Origin: Ornithodoros turicata
Lineage: Eukaryota > Arthropoda > Arachnida > Ixodida > Argasidae
Assembly: GCF_037126465.1 (NCBI RefSeq)
Contig: NC_088206.1
Span: 14,235,187 to 14,299,186, forward strand
Direction of reading: 5' to 3'
DNA length: 64,000 nt
Shown: positions 1-10,792 of the stretch, in pieces
How the letters are laid out: every line of letters begins with the position of its first letter
How positions within the stretch are numbered: position 1 is the first letter of the stretch
Notes under the pieces: model-generated
Seen by the model: the letters and a program-made list of their open reading frames with translations, nothing else
Database searches by the model: none
What the model was told of the DNA's origin: nothing
Translations under genes and position numbers: made by a program

Positions 1-48
1 ATGTAATTCGGGATGGTGGTTGGCTACAGCTGCATGCTGTGCGGTGAA
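1..48. repeat. PAL-1 foldback element, right-end fragment cut by the window edge
   Basis: The segment matches the distal right arm of the PAL-1 family (GGGATGGTGGTTGGCTA, then TGCTGTGCGGTGAAG). The rest of the element lies outside the window. Its expected terminus (TTCATTTTTAAGAGTG) is absent because a second copy begins immediately. PAL-1 is the name used in this annotation for the commonest palindromic repeat here. Confidence 0.75.
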
Positions 49-250
49 GGCCAACCGTTGCACAGAATAATACCTTTATCACTCTCGATTTGTGGAAAGC
101 GCGGAGCGTACGCCTTTTTTGGAACAGCATAAGTGTTCCCAAAAGGCGTACGCCTCACGTTTTTTGACCAATCAGGGGTAAGAACGATGTCATTCGGAAT
201 GGTGATTGGCTAAGAGCGTGCTATGAGGTGAAGTGCTGATTTTAGAGTGT
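49..250. repeat. PAL-1 copy, diverged and nested in the previous one
   Basis: The left arm starts inside the family at GGCCAACCGTTG, the centre holds GGAACAGCATAAGTGTTCC as the loop, and the right arm ends TTTTAGAGTGT. The right arm keeps GGCGTACGCC while the left has AGCGTACGCC. The outer left TIR is missing, consistent with insertion into, or recombination with, the copy at the window start. Confidence 0.8.
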
Positions 251-418
251 TCCTCAAACTCAAGGAAACGTTACCGCTCTCTGCAAAAACGAAAAAAAAT
301 CGTCTCGCGGAATGAAACACGTAACGGTAGGACAACGTTACCTTTAAACCAACACAAAAGAAACGGGATTTATCCGTTGCGCCGTTTGCGATTTATGATC
401 GGTAGAAAAAAAACGCAA

Positions 419-592
419 TTTACGCTTTCCCTGCCCTCTCTCCTTCTCAAGAGGCGCCACAATGCGGAGAGCTCTCTGATTGGGCTCTCGAAACTTCCTC
501 CCGCGACGATTGGATAGATCGTTTGAGGAGACCAATGAGAGCCCGACTCGCCTTGTCGGCCTTCTTGAGAAGGAGAGGGAAGAGGGACTTGC
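419..592. repeat. Imperfect foldback unrelated to PAL-1
   Basis: Left-arm CTCTCTCCTTCTCAAGAGGC is matched in reverse complement by GCCTTCTTGAGAAGGAGAGG near 560-579. A weaker inner match joins TGATTGGGCTCTC to GAGAGCCC through the middle. No PAL-1 motif, TIR or target duplication is visible. Several reading frames cross it, but their codons come from the symmetry. It is probably a decayed MITE. Confidence 0.55.
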
Positions 593-1344
593 GGTTTCTT
601 TTGCTCATTGCAACATTCCTTGAGACTGCAGCAAACGCAGGACACGGACTTCAGTTGGTTCTCAAGCACTCACAGGCGTAATAATATGCAATATTATTAC
701 ATATGCAAAATTATTACATACGCAATCAATATGCAATATGTAATAGCATGCAATAATATGCAATCAATCGTAATACACAAACATCGTAGATGATTTTCGC
801 TGCGCCGTGCTCGCTACAACGCAGACCTTGCGTTATTTAATTTCATTGTTACTGAAGATCAGCGCATGCATGATCTTTGCACGAATCGGAAGGGGGCAAC
901 CTATTTATTTTGGCAGGAAAGGTCAGCCCGGAAGGACGGCTTGCTATTCCTTGGTAAATAATTCCTTATTAGGTAGTCGAATCGAAAGGAAGACAGTAAA
1001 GCTTGCCGTCAATTCATCGAACTAATAACATGGAGTGCTGCTCAAATCCAGGCTAATCCATCTAAGCCGGTGCCCTGTGTTCGTTCCATTCGTTTTTATC
1101 TGAACCTCAAGGAATGTTCCTTTCAGTTCCAATCCAATCCAATCCGGTTTTCTTCGGTCTCCTTGAACCGGTCGCTTCCGAACGGTACATAAGTCAGAAC
1201 TTCGCGACTCGCGACTAATCGATATAGCGACGAAAGGAAAAGATGGTATACCGTGCAGGGAGGACACATTAACGCTTAACCGTTATTGATGCCCTTTTTC
1301 ACCTGTTATACGTTCCTTTTCCCTTTTTTTTTGGAGCTCCGTCA
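593..1344. other. Non-coding block with ATGCAAT-rich low-complexity tract
   Basis: About 683-770 is a degenerate tandem array of ATATGCAAT/ATTATTACAT units. The remainder shows no long frame, no RNA-gene motif and no repeat I recognise. Confidence 0.5.
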
Positions 1345-1788
1345 TTAGCACGCATAAGGAAAATTGCGGCTGCGTTGTCGTATTTTCTCCTCGAATACAT
1401 AGTCGCGGAGCACTTTAGAAAATGACTCCACCTTTTCGTTCTGGGCGGAATGGTTCCATGGAAACCATGCCATATCCACTCCCTGGCGGCGGTGAACGAT
1501 CAAATAAATGCGCTCGTGGAAGGTCAGGTGGAAACACGTGGAACGAAAGCGGCGACCGTATTCTTCGCCAAACGGAATCCAAGTGTCGATGACGCTGTCG
1601 TTTCGTGGATCTTCACTTTGGAGAAGGAAACAATGTTTCGCGTAAGGAGTGATTGATGATCGGTCTCCTTTCACGATACTTGCTCTGCATGTAAGATCAT
1701 TATTGTCGGAGGACATTGTTATTCTGTACTCTCTTCCGTTACTCCACAAAGAGACATTATTGATAATAGCCATTATCCATGCAGACAT
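1345..1788 (-). CDS. Unrecognised open reading frame, possible exon
   Basis: This frame of 147 codons on the minus strand starts with ATG and is not built from the palindromic repeats, unlike most long frames here. The predicted peptide is mixed polar and hydrophobic with no low-complexity run, signal peptide or membrane segment. It contains scattered cysteines (LTCRAS, KHCFLL, STCFHL) and an aromatic-rich stretch (MAWFPWNH). I recognise no family. The frame could be a single-exon gene, a terminal exon, an old transposon fragment or chance. No promoter or polyadenylation signal decides between these. The rejected frames nearby are shorter and overlap repeats. Confidence 0.22.
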   Translation of the reverse strand: MSAWIMAIINNVSLWSNGREYRITMSSDNNDLTCRASIVKGDRSSITPYAKHCFLLQSEDPRNDSVIDTWIPFGEEYGRRFRSTCFHLTFHERIYLIVHRRQGVDMAWFPWNHSAQNEKVESFSKVLRDYVFEEKIRQRSRNFPYAC

Positions 1789-1993
1789 GTAAGGATAGAA
1801 AGTACTTCAACGCCGACTGAATGCTATCGTTTATTCTATTGCGTTTCCTAACATTCACTGTTCTTTCGTTTTGCTCCGTGAAAGACCTCGCCGCAACGCA
1901 CCGAACGAAGAGCATGTTGAAGTCTCGATTGTTTTACTGGCCTTTAGTTTACACTCCGTTTTGAGCGATACTCAATACACAGCTAAAACACAT

Positions 1994-2258
1994 CACTGTA
2001 AGGAAAAAGGGGTGTGAAAAGGTGGTAAATTCTATAGTTACCACCTAGGTCAACATAGCGTCTGATAAAGGGTGTGAAAGCGTGGTAAAAGCACTTATCG
2101 TATATCCAAATTGCTACAAAAAGGCGTACGCCCGCCTCGCTCACCGAATCATATGTGCATGTAACCAGGTAGAACTTTGCAACCTTTTAGGCACAACATA
2201 TGCGAGAACTATTACCTCCTAAATGGTGTAACTGCTCCCACCCTTTTTTCTAAGAGTG
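1994..2258. repeat. PAL-2 element with embedded PAL-1-like core
   Basis: PAL-2 hallmarks occur in order: GGGGTGTGAAAAGGTGGTAA, TTACCACCTAGGTCAACATA, TAGCGTCTGATAAAGGGTGT, then GCACAACATATGCGAGAAC, CCTCCTAAATGGTGTAAC and the end CCCTTTTTTCTAAGAGTG. Between them lies a PAL-1 half core (CAAAAAGGCGTACGCCCG, CTCACCGAATCA). The copies at 29.9-30.7 kb have the same organisation, and the 49.1 kb copy lacks the PAL-1 core. Confidence 0.8.
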
Positions 2259-2564
2259 ATGAAGAAGAAGCACAAAAGAACAACTTTCTTTTCTATTCAC
2301 GTGTTCTGGAGTAGACTGAACCGACTTTGTCATTTTTACTTTTCCATCAATCAACAACTCCAAATGATGAAATCCCCGTACATGAATGAAAGTTCCCACA
2401 ACAAGAAAGCAACATTTGACGGAAAACTGTAAAAAATGTAGAAAGCAATGATGTCAAGAAGACGGCAGTGAGTATTTCAGGACAAAGTCTGATCCTGAAG
2501 AAGTTCCAGTCTGCGCACGAAGGTCTTGTTGTTAATAAACAGATTGCCCTAAACGTTCTTATAT

Positions 2565-2735
2565 GATGAAAGATGAAAGTCACTGAAAAGGTTAGCCAGC
2601 TGTAGGACTCGAACCCACATCTTCTCATCGTTAATTTCATAGGCAATTTGAGGCTTTGTATGTATTTGTCCCTTCTATGTTGTTCCAGCCTCAGAACATC
2701 AATTCTCTCATGTTCTTATATACTTCGCCCAACGT
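2565..2735 (-). repeat. tRNA-derived SINE fragment (SINE-C)
   Basis: In reverse complement this reads as a B-box-like GGGTTCGAGTCC followed by TACAGCTGGCTAA and CTTTTCAGTGACTTTC, with the upstream tract GAACAACATAGAAGGGACA. Related copies occur at 29287-29335 (same orientation, core only) and 52136-52206 (opposite orientation, distal part). A Pol III B box with flanking repeat copies marks a SINE rather than a tRNA gene; no cloverleaf forms. Confidence 0.6.
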
Positions 2736-2924
2736 AAACACACGTTTACACATAATGCTTTCGACGTCGTAACTGCTGCAGAAGACACGAATTTTAAGAT
2801 CACACTAAAAAAAATACTCAAATCAATCAATCAATCGAATTTCAAAAGACAAAAATTGCCTGCCTCTTTGGACATTGTGCCAAACGCATTTAAGCGCGTC
2901 AGGCCGTCACATGGACATATAACG

Positions 2925-2956
2925 TAACCACGTGACCACAGGGTGTCACGTGGTTA
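2925..2956. other. Perfect 12-bp hairpin carrying two CACGTG E-boxes
   Basis: TAACCACGTGAC, an 8-base loop, then GTCACGTGGTTA. Each arm contains the palindromic E-box CACGTG. It is isolated, not part of a recognised repeat, and no gene is attached. Confidence 0.6.
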
Positions 2957-3150
2957 TTTTGCCCTATAACACTATCGCTTTGGATAAAGCAAGCCATACA
3001 TGCAAGAAATACAGCTGAACCGCTACTATTTCCACGTCATAACGCCATGGCGATAGACAGAGAATTCCTCCCCGGCACCTCATCTCTATTCCCTTTCAGC
3101 TTTTCACTTTCCTCGCGCCCTGCGTGTTACACTTTATAAGAGCGCCGTGA

Positions 3151-3360
3151 ATGATGAGCTCCGAGGTGTACAACAGCAGCAACGTCAACCTAGAACGCGC
3201 GAGCATTACTCTCCCCGTGCCATATCTCACTGATGCCTGCGACCGAAACTATGCCGGGGACCCATCCTCGTTTTTCACCGACAAGTATAGGGACGAAGTG
3301 GGACTGACGGCACCGCCGCGTGGCGCTTCGTTTGGAACATCTAGTAAGCAGTCCCAGTAA
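3151..3360 (+). CDS. Possible small gene or first exon, unrecognised
   Basis: This 69-codon frame starts with tandem ATGs and has varied composition. A TATA-like TTTATAAG lies only about 10 bp upstream, which is too close to direct a transcript containing this ATG, so it may be fortuitous. Near the end TCTAGTAAGCAG resembles a 5' splice donor, so the frame could be a first exon ending around 3345 rather than a complete protein. The peptide (MMSSEVYNSSNVN..., DACDRNYAGDPSSFF) has no signal sequence, membrane segment or motif I know. No neighbouring exon was found. Confidence 0.25.
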   Translation: MMSSEVYNSSNVNLERASITLPVPYLTDACDRNYAGDPSSFFTDKYRDEVGLTAPPRGASFGTSSKQSQ

Positions 3361-4636
3361 GAGTGGCTGTTCCGTTTTTCGTCTGTGTATCAGTGAAAAA
3401 GTGCTGCTTAACCGTTTGCAGTGCAGTTCATTTTGACATCGGAGCGCGGTGTGATGTGCAAACATGATGAACCGTTTATTAAGATACTATAATATGTTGG
3501 ACGAGAAGATATCATTTTAATGCCTTGCAATAGCCATGCGCTTTTGCATAATCGTTCTGATGTAGCTGATCTCCATAATTACATCTATCATCATCATCCA
3601 TTTATTACATAAAATTCAAGGAAAGATGTGCTGAAAAATGTTTTGCAGTGTTCATTAAATATATCCTGAACAGTAGGAAAAATAACGCGCAATCCAAATA
3701 TCAAGGGTAACCATGCGCGTTGGTGTAGTACCAGTGCCTGAATACGTACTACCACTAGATTGAAAAGAATTGTATTTGTTTACGTTTCAAGGCAATGTAC
3801 TGCATACCTATAGGTGTAGTAAACATATATTATTGTACCTTTCCAATAAATGTTGCAGAGGTTGCATGAAAGGAATCAGTTTTTCGTTTCGAAAAAATAT
3901 TACGGGCTCTATATCCCCCCTTCCCCTGTTATTCTTTCAGCGCGTGTATACTTTGTTGGAAACGTCATATGCGAATCGAGTGAAGTACTAATTCGAGTTG
4001 CCACTTGCCAGTGTAGCGTAATGGTCGGCGCACTTGACCGGTACTAATCGCAGTGCTAAAAACTATCCCCTTATCCCATATCGGCCCTTCTACGGCTCTG
4101 GATGACGAGCACCAGAACAAGAGTCTGCTTCGATTGATGCGAACAGTGTTTGGATTATGTCGCGCCTGGCGTTTTTTAAAAATACCATGGTGTGTTATTT
4201 ATGCGGTTAGTCAAAACTTGTCGAAACTAAGAAGAGAATATTTTGCGCAAAGGTACCGAACCTCCTTCGAACAGCTACGAATTTGAACCGCGACAATATA
4301 GTTCCGGAGTATTTTGTCGGCCCTTGAAATACAGCCTTCCTACCTGCAAAAGACGCACATAGAGAGCTAGAAACTAGATGCTCCGATGTGTGTTCTAGTT
4401 GCCGAACTGCTTATCTAAGCGACACAGAAGTGAAGCTAGTCCAGATACAACCACCTTGCGACGTTACCATGCATGAAAAGTGCCCTCTGACACGTACTGT
4501 TTGTTATTGTGCTGCAAATTTCCTTCTTCATGGTCACTTCGTTTATTCGCTGTTTTGTTGTTCTTTTGTGCTGAATAATAATTAGCCGCGCTCACGACAA
4601 CCGTACGGAGAGGCCTACACACTAGGACGCCTATTC
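3361..4636. other. AT-rich non-coding block
   Basis: No frame looks convincingly coding, there is no RNA gene and no recognised repeat. Short frames at 3770-4286 are low-complexity or chance. Confidence 0.5.
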
Positions 4637-4650
4637 GTTGCTATGGCAAC
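4637..4650. promoter_or_regulatory. RFX X-box-like palindrome
   Basis: GTTGCTATGGCAAC differs at one base from the symmetrical X-box GTTGCCATGGCAAC bound by RFX-family winged-helix factors, usually near ciliary gene promoters in animals. Its internal ATG is the start of the small frame below. A site this long is unlikely by chance in 64 kb, but function is inferred only from the motif. Confidence 0.45.
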
Positions 4651-4819
4651 GGTTGTGCGCGTAAATGCCATCGACATTCCGGATAACGTGCCAAAGGAAA
4701 AGTTCCTTACTTGCGTGCACCGCAGCATTGATGACACAGCAGCCCATTTATTACGAATGAATCAAAGTGCCGTCTCCTGTGTGGTCCTTTCGTCCTTGTT
4801 ACGTAATTTTAAGCACTGA
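4643..4819 (+). CDS. Small open reading frame, unrecognised
   Basis: ATG to TGA gives 58 residues beginning MATVVRVNAIDIPDNVPKEK, continuing FLTCVHRSIDDTAAHLL and ending NFKH. The first two thirds look protein-like. A GT in CCTGTGTGGTCCTT (about 4783) could serve as a donor, making this a first exon. It starts inside the X-box-like palindrome. No family is recognised; it could equally be the N-terminus of a transposon protein. Confidence 0.25.
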   Translation: MATVVRVNAIDIPDNVPKEKFLTCVHRSIDDTAAHLLRMNQSAVSCVVLSSLLRNFKH

Positions 4820-5262
4820 AGTTTATCGCAAAGCACTGAAGTATGAACAAATGTTACTCAGAAGTACTGTATATCGAAATCTTGCGCACGGAAGGGGGAG
4901 TTCCATAAAACATAAACATAAAAAGTACAATCTAAAAATTAAAAAAAAACAGTCGATAGACCTTTTTCACAACGGTCTATGCGCATGCGCATGACCTTGA
5001 GGCGCCGGACAGGGTTATCTCCGTCTTCACTAGATGGCGCAGTACAGGGACGACAGAAGTGGGGACCAGTGGAGAGACCGCACGAACGGCGCGATCTCGT
5101 CGGTCCCACTCAGGACCGGTTTTGGTCCTTTCTGCTACACACGGATTTGTTTTGGCGCGCGCTGAGAGTGGTTCGCTGGAGCGCCGCTAGGATACGACGC
5201 GCAAGTGAAAAAGATCCATTATTTTGTATGTTGACGACAGCAATGGCAAAACTACGCAGGAA

Positions 5263-5517
5263 ATACACTGTAACAACAGAACTTCACCGCATAGCACGCT
5301 GTGCGCCAACCATTGCCACGAATGACAGTGTTATCGCTTCTGATTCGTAGAGAGAGGAAGGCGTACGCCGTTTTGTGACAATCTGAATATATGAAAATTG
5401 CCACAAAATGGTGTACGCCCCCGTCTCTCTCCGAATCAGATGCGATAACCCTATCATTCCAGTCAATGGTTGGCGCGCAGCGTGCTATGCGGTGAAGCTC
5501 TGTTTTTCGAGCGTAGG
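5263..5517. repeat. PAL-1 copy, subfamily B
   Basis: TIR ACACTGTAACAACAGAACTT, then CGCATAGCACGCTGTGCGCC and TTATCGCTTCTGATTCG; the right arm mirrors this and ends TCTGTTTTTCGAGCGTA. The loop is CAATCTGAATATATG. Subfamily B differs from A by the outer-inner arm segment (GCTTCTGATTCGAAGAGAG in place of CTGATTTGTTGAAAACGGG). Confidence 0.88.
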
Positions 5518-5535
5518 ACTCAGCCGCATAATACA

Positions 5536-5750
5536 CTGTAAAAACAGAGCTTCACCAGATAGCACGGTAAAGGCCAACCGTTGCGCAGGATAATACCAGT
5601 GTCACACTCGATTTGTGGAACGTGCGGGGCGTACGCGTTTTGGTGACGATTAACATAACTGCATACGTGTCACAAAAAGGCGTACGCCTCCCGCTTTCAT
5701 CAAATCAGGAAAGAGAACGCCATCGTTCTGAACGACGCTTGGTTCTGTGT
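5536..5750. repeat. PAL-1 copy, degraded right arm
   Basis: ACACTGTAAAAACAGAGCTT opens the left arm. The core holds GACGATTAACATAACTGCAT, and the right arm decays after CATCGTTCTGAACGACGCTT without a recognisable TIR. Confidence 0.75.
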
Positions 5751-6177
5751 AATACTCGCTACGACAACTTGTCTCTGCGCAAGGGAGGAAGTAAATTTGG
5801 ATAAACCACGTGACTAAGTGTCTGTCCAATCACATAAGGCAGCAATAAGGGGGGTATTCGTAGATCGGCATACGTCCACCGAGGGACCAATGACGTCGCT
5901 CCACGGGCAATAGAGGAAAGAGGGAAACTGGGGAGCTGTGCAGAGAGCTGACCCACTTGCATAGCGTACGTGACACGCATTCAGGGAAGCATTAGGAATC
6001 CGCTCAACAGATTTACACCCTTCCCTCATGCATCTCCTTAACCCTTTGACGGGGGAAACTTTTCGTTTTGTCTAATAAATAAATTACTGGTTTTGAGAGT
6101 GAATGTGTACTGTTGTCCCTTTGTAATTGTCCTCATTCTCAAGGAAATGAGTCATATGTCTTGGTTTTGACCGGTTA
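5751..6177. other. Non-coding interval
   Basis: Nothing recognisable. Minus-strand frames at 5759-6029 overlap each other and lack protein character. Confidence 0.45.
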
Positions 6178-6207
6178 CGCAGTGAAGTTCTGTTCTTAGA
6201 GTGTAGC
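6178..6207. repeat. PAL-1 right-terminal remnant
   Basis: GCAGTGAAGTTCTGTTCTTA followed by GAGTGTA is the terminal 30 bp of subfamily B with no matching arm. It sits 40 bp upstream of a full copy. Confidence 0.65.
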
Positions 6208-6247
6208 TTGAAAGCGACAGGTGGGGGTATACGATGCAGAAAAGCAT

Positions 6248-6487
6248 ACACTCTTAAAAATGAACTTCACCACATAGCACGCTCCTAGCCAACCATCACC
6301 CCGAATGACAACGTTCTCGCCCTAGATTTGTTGAAAACGGGAGGAGGAGCCTATTTTGTGCCGTGCATAATGACACAAAATAGGCTCCTCCTCCCGTTTT
6401 CAACAAATCAGGGGCGAGAACATTGTCATTCGGGATTATGGTTGGCTAGGATCGTGCTATGTGGTGAAGTTCATTTCTAAGAGTGTA
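6248..6487. repeat. PAL-1 copy, subfamily C, near-perfect palindrome
   Basis: Complete element with TA at both outer edges. Arms are nearly identical in inverted orientation. In this subfamily the core GGCGTACGCC is replaced in both arms by GGAGCCTATTTTGTG and its complement. The loop is short (CCGTGCATAATGA region). Confidence 0.93.
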
Positions 6488-7025
6488 GGGCTCCCTAGCA
6501 GGCTCCCTAGAAAAGCAACGTGACGGCGCAGTTCAGTGTAAAGCTGGCAGCCCCCTTTGCAGCATGCGTTAAAGCGGTGCGTTACCCTTCCTTCGGGTAT
6601 TTAGTACCCATGTTGCGTTCCCTCATCGTACCTGTTGGCCACTTTTCAAACCATCAGTCCCGTATAGTCGCCAACTCACGGGACATCTGAGCACTGCGTC
6701 GAATTCTTATTGGCCCCTCTCATTTTCATTTCATTCTCCCCCCCCCCCTCATACCTTCTGTTAGGTGAGGGATACAGCAACACTTGCAAGGAAATATGTT
6801 TATGCTCCGAGCGCCAGCATGCGTTGACCCTCGTTATATTATGGACTACATATTCCAATATAATATTGCACATGTAGCAGTTTTGATGTTCCTTCAAATC
6901 CTGCACCGAAAGAATACAGTGCCATTTCCTATCTTCAAGTCTTTCATGTCTTTTCTTGCGTCGTATATAACAAGATATAACCCTATATACCGAAATTCCT
7001 CGGTGACGCATGCAGACGCAGACGA
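6488..7025. other. Non-coding interval
   Basis: No supported gene. Overlapping frames on both strands (6676-7053) cancel each other as evidence. A C10 tract occurs near 6738. Confidence 0.45.
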
Positions 7026-7754
7026 GGGTGTATCAGTTAAATCCCCGGGCTAAATAATTCGCGAACGGGTGCACCAATCGAAGAACTTTCTTTTTTACAA
7101 GTATCTATCCGATGCCGCCTACAAGCTGCGCACCGTGTGAATGAGTGGGAGGCGCTCATTATTTAAATAAAAATTCTAATGAGTTTCGTGAAAAAACCTA
7201 ACTTCTAAAGCAGGACGCCGTCGACATTAAAATGGGTACTACCCGTATTGGGACCTTCAGTGGACGCATTTTAGAGGGAAATCTGCCACCGAAGCGGGTC
7301 ATTTGTTGCAGTAATTGGTTTCGGTTTACATAATTTTGTCGCGGCTGGTCGTGGTGAAGCACAAAACGACGCTATTTCACCCCCTTATCCCCAATGAATT
7401 ACGTCCTTACACAAATGAATTACACCAATGAATACGACAAAAATACGTAAACCGAAACCAGTTAATTACGACAACAAATGACCCGCTTCGGTGGCAGATT
7501 TCTCTCTAAAAGGTGTCCACTGGACGTCCCAATACGGGTAGTACCCATTTTAATGTCGACGGCGCCCTGCTTTAGAAGTTATGTTTTTTCACAAAACTCA
7601 TTAGAATTTTTATTTAAATAATGAGCGCCTCCCACTCATTCACACGGTGCGCAGCTTGTAGGTGGTATCGGACAGATACTTGTACAAAAGAAGGTTCTTC
7701 GCTTGGTGCACCCGTTTGCGAATTATTTAGCCCGGAGATTTAACTGAAACACCC
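7026..7754. repeat. 729-bp foldback element with ~300-bp arms
   Basis: The left end GGGTGTATCAGTTAAATC matches the reverse complement of the right end (GGGTGTTTCAGTTAAATC) at 17 of 18 bases. The arms stay paired through blocks such as GCGCACCGTGTGAATGAG and AATGGGTACTACCCGTATTG, to TTGGTTTCGGTTTAC near 7330 and GTAAACCGAAACCAG near 7448. The spacer is about 110 bp with no coding capacity. No clear target duplication was seen. Likely a non-autonomous DNA transposon. Confidence 0.88.
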
Positions 7755-9300
7755 GGTATATATACAAAGGCTGCACAACGCCCTCGTTCGAATAATTCAT
7801 CGCCGAAACCTAACAACATGTTGAAGTCATATTTGGACTTCCTCGCATATTACTTATGATAACAACTGCTAGCTTTATCTTTCTTTTTTTTTCCTCGTTG
7901 AGTGCGCAGCTGATTATTAGCATCGTCTGCCCAGGGCCCCTCGATCGCTCCGGAGGGTACACTCGAGGATCGAGGGGTACACTCTATAGTATTTTGTAAA
8001 ATAATAAACAACGAATAGATGCATATACTAATATGTATTATATCTACGACACGAAAACCGCTCGCGACTTTTACTCAGTCGAAACATCCCCTTCCCGATC
8101 TATATATGGCACTCCGCGCCAATGGCGCTCAACAACATGGCAGCTTCGTGTCGGCTCATATCGTCGGGTAGTTGGCCTGGGAAATCAAACACGCGGCGAT
8201 GCATGGGCTGTCGTCATTAAAAGGGCCGTCGAGCTGCAATAATGGGGATATCTCCATACAACACCTGGTTCAAGAGCGCTCTTCACCTGATAGAGATCCG
8301 GATATTGACGCACTCGTCTCTGCTCGCAATTGGAACCCACCTCAGGTAATCCGCAGGAGCCTTCGCTCCTATCAAACATCGTCTTTGGCTCACCTGAAAA
8401 AAGAAGAGAAACAAAGGTATATAAATAATTGGGAGTAGATTAGAAGAATAACAAATGTTACTGAGAACCGCTGCTCCACACATGGTCGAGATGAAAGAAG
8501 AAATATTTCTTTGATGACACTGCGGTGAAAGATGGAACAGATATAATATTACCTACTGCTATATACACTGCCTGCCACTGTCTACGTTCTGCTACTCTGT
8601 TCTACATAGATATCGGTATACATTATGTCATATACATAATAATTCTGTACATCAAACATTCTGTAATATTATATTGTTCTGAAGCGGTGTTCCCGTTTTG
8701 AACCATCACTACATCACCTTTTGTCTGAATAAATATATGCCCCCACCAATACACAGCACAAGATCTTCTTCTATTTCTTTTTTCGTTCAACACATTCGCA
8801 ATTATTATTGTAAATCAAATTTCATTGCACGACGCGACTAATGCTACGTGAGAACATTGCCGCATCATATTGTATGGAGGAAGGTTTGCAGAAAAATAAA
8901 TAAATAAATAAATAAATAAACGGATAATATGAGAGACTTCGAGTCAAGGAACTGTTCAGAAACAACCCTGTTACTCGACGTACCCGGCGTACGTGTCGAT
9001 ATCGAAAACTATACATGTTTCATTTCCGCATACTGCGTTGTTCCCCCTTGCTTGTGGTAGTGTGCTTTCTTGTGAACCTGGGGTTCCATTTTCTTTTACT
9101 CCTCAGACAGCTGACAACATTTCACTAGGGCGTCAGGGAACAGTTACGGACTGCGAACTTGCCGACTTTAACTGAACTTTATTTGTAGCCATCGTGAGTA
9201 TAGTCTGTTAGTGCGCCTTCTATCCATTTGGTGCCGCGTCACGGCGTATGCTCACGATTCATGTGTGGTCCACCCATTTGACTCACATCTTATTCATATA
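7755..9300. other. Non-coding block with (AAAT)n tract at 8894-8930
   Basis: The (AAAT)n run may be the tail of an old retroposon, since the same tail unit closes inserts at 19198 and 63541. Frames at 8033-8438 are unrecognised and lie in two phases. Otherwise nothing identifiable. Confidence 0.5.
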
Positions 9301-9602
9301 CAGTAAAACCTCACTACAACGAATTCAATGGGATCGGAAGAAAATTCGATACAGCGGAAGCGGCACAAAAACAGCGACGGTAACCTTGAAAGCGTGCTGT
9401 ATGAGCGATGCAGCCTTTTAAAAGGTAGTCAAGCGAGCAAACAAGAATTTGTATGTACAAAAAGGGAGAGAGAGAGAGACGCCCTTATTCGTACTAAGCG
9501 TACTCGGCTTGATACTTCTTATAAGGCTCGGAACGCATGCGCATTTCGCTTGGGAGAGTCTCAGATTTCGAATAAAGCGATTTCGTTATAACCAGGGTGT
9601 AC
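9301..9602. mobile_element. pogo/Tigger-like MITE remnant
   Basis: The left end CAGTAAAACCTCACTACAAC resembles pogo/Tigger TIRs (CAGT..AACCTC..TA.AACGAA). The right end TTTCGTTATAACCAGGGTGT is a worn inverted partner. TA flanks both ends. The 300-bp interior, including a GAGAGAGAGA run and an 87-codon frame, shows no DDE transposase motif, so this is a non-autonomous derivative. Confidence 0.6.
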
Positions 9603-10524
9603 CTTAATAATCCATCTGTAATGAGGTAGACCCACCACAACTCGTCCGATAAAACTCTTCATGTCATCATCATTGTGTAATTGTTGCTGTTGTTCGTGTT
9701 TGTGGAAGCAACAGTGATGGGCAAATATGTAACATTTATGATGCAAAAAAAATGCGAATAAACTATAAGAGTACAATGACGTGCAAAGTTTCAATGAATA
9801 AACACCACAAAACATCGTGCCGCCTTATTTCGAGTAACGGAGTGCAGCAGGTTACGAGAAAGACTTCTTGCACCCTCTGCACACATCCCCCCTTTTTTTT
9901 CTTTTTTTGCGTTGATGCAATGTTGTCTCTGACGTATTCTTAGTGTGTCTTTGTTTCTGATAGAGCATAGTAGACTTCGCGCATATGAATGAGGTGCACG
10001 GTGGTCAGACGGCAGAGTAAAGTATCGCCATCTGTCGCGGAGCGGGAGTATTTGGTCGGAGGCAGTCTGTTCTATTTGCCGCAAGAGGACACGGCTGAGT
10101 TGGCCAACGGCAAGGGAAGACCTTGTTACTCGAATTTAGCGAGGCTTTAGCAAGGCGGTTCGGAAGAATTTAGCGAGGCTGTTCAAAGTGTTTACGTTAT
10201 TTGCATGCGTGGAATAATTCGAGCCAAATAAATTGTAGCCCTACTTCGCTTGCATATGATCTTCACGGCTCGCGTCCAGTATCAAGGAAGTTTAGCTTGA
10301 ATGTAATAAAGTTCTTTTTTTTTTTTTTCATACGTGGAAATTTACTACTTTTCTCGAACTATCCATGTTCGTGGCGAGCGCACGGGAGCGCGCTCACATA
10401 TAATGTGTGTAGAGGCAAAAGAAGAAACCGCAAAAAATAGGAAATAAAAATAAACAAACAAATATACAAAACAGTAAAACTAGCTTATTTCGACTTCCAG
10501 CTTTACACACACGGGACCCATTTA
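9603..10524. other. Non-coding interval
   Basis: Two near-copies of AATTTAGCGAGGCT near 10136 and 10168, plus T-rich tracts at 9892-9910 and 10313-10328. No gene or known element. Confidence 0.45.
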
Positions 10525-10792
10525 CACACTACAAACGGAACTTCGCCGAATAACACATTCTGTACCAACGATTGCGCCAAATGATAGTTACCACTATAGA
10601 GAAGATTCGTGGCGATTAACACGTATTATAGGCCTGCCTCCATAGGCATAAGTTCCTTACTTGACGACAATACACACGTAGCCAAATTGTCACAAAAAGG
10701 CGTACGCCACTCCCAACCAAAAAAAGTAAATACATTCTGAGTGACAGTTGGTTCTCATTGCGCTATGCAACGCAGTTCAGTTTTTAGAGTGT
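10525..10792. repeat. PAL-1 copy, degraded with altered left arm
   Basis: The left arm begins ACACTACAAACGGAACTTCG. The middle of the left arm is replaced by unrelated sequence, including TTACTTGACGACAATACACA, a motif shared with the 15.2-15.5 kb repeats. The right half keeps CAAAAAGGCGTACGCC and ends CAGTTTTTAGAGTGTA. Confidence 0.75.
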
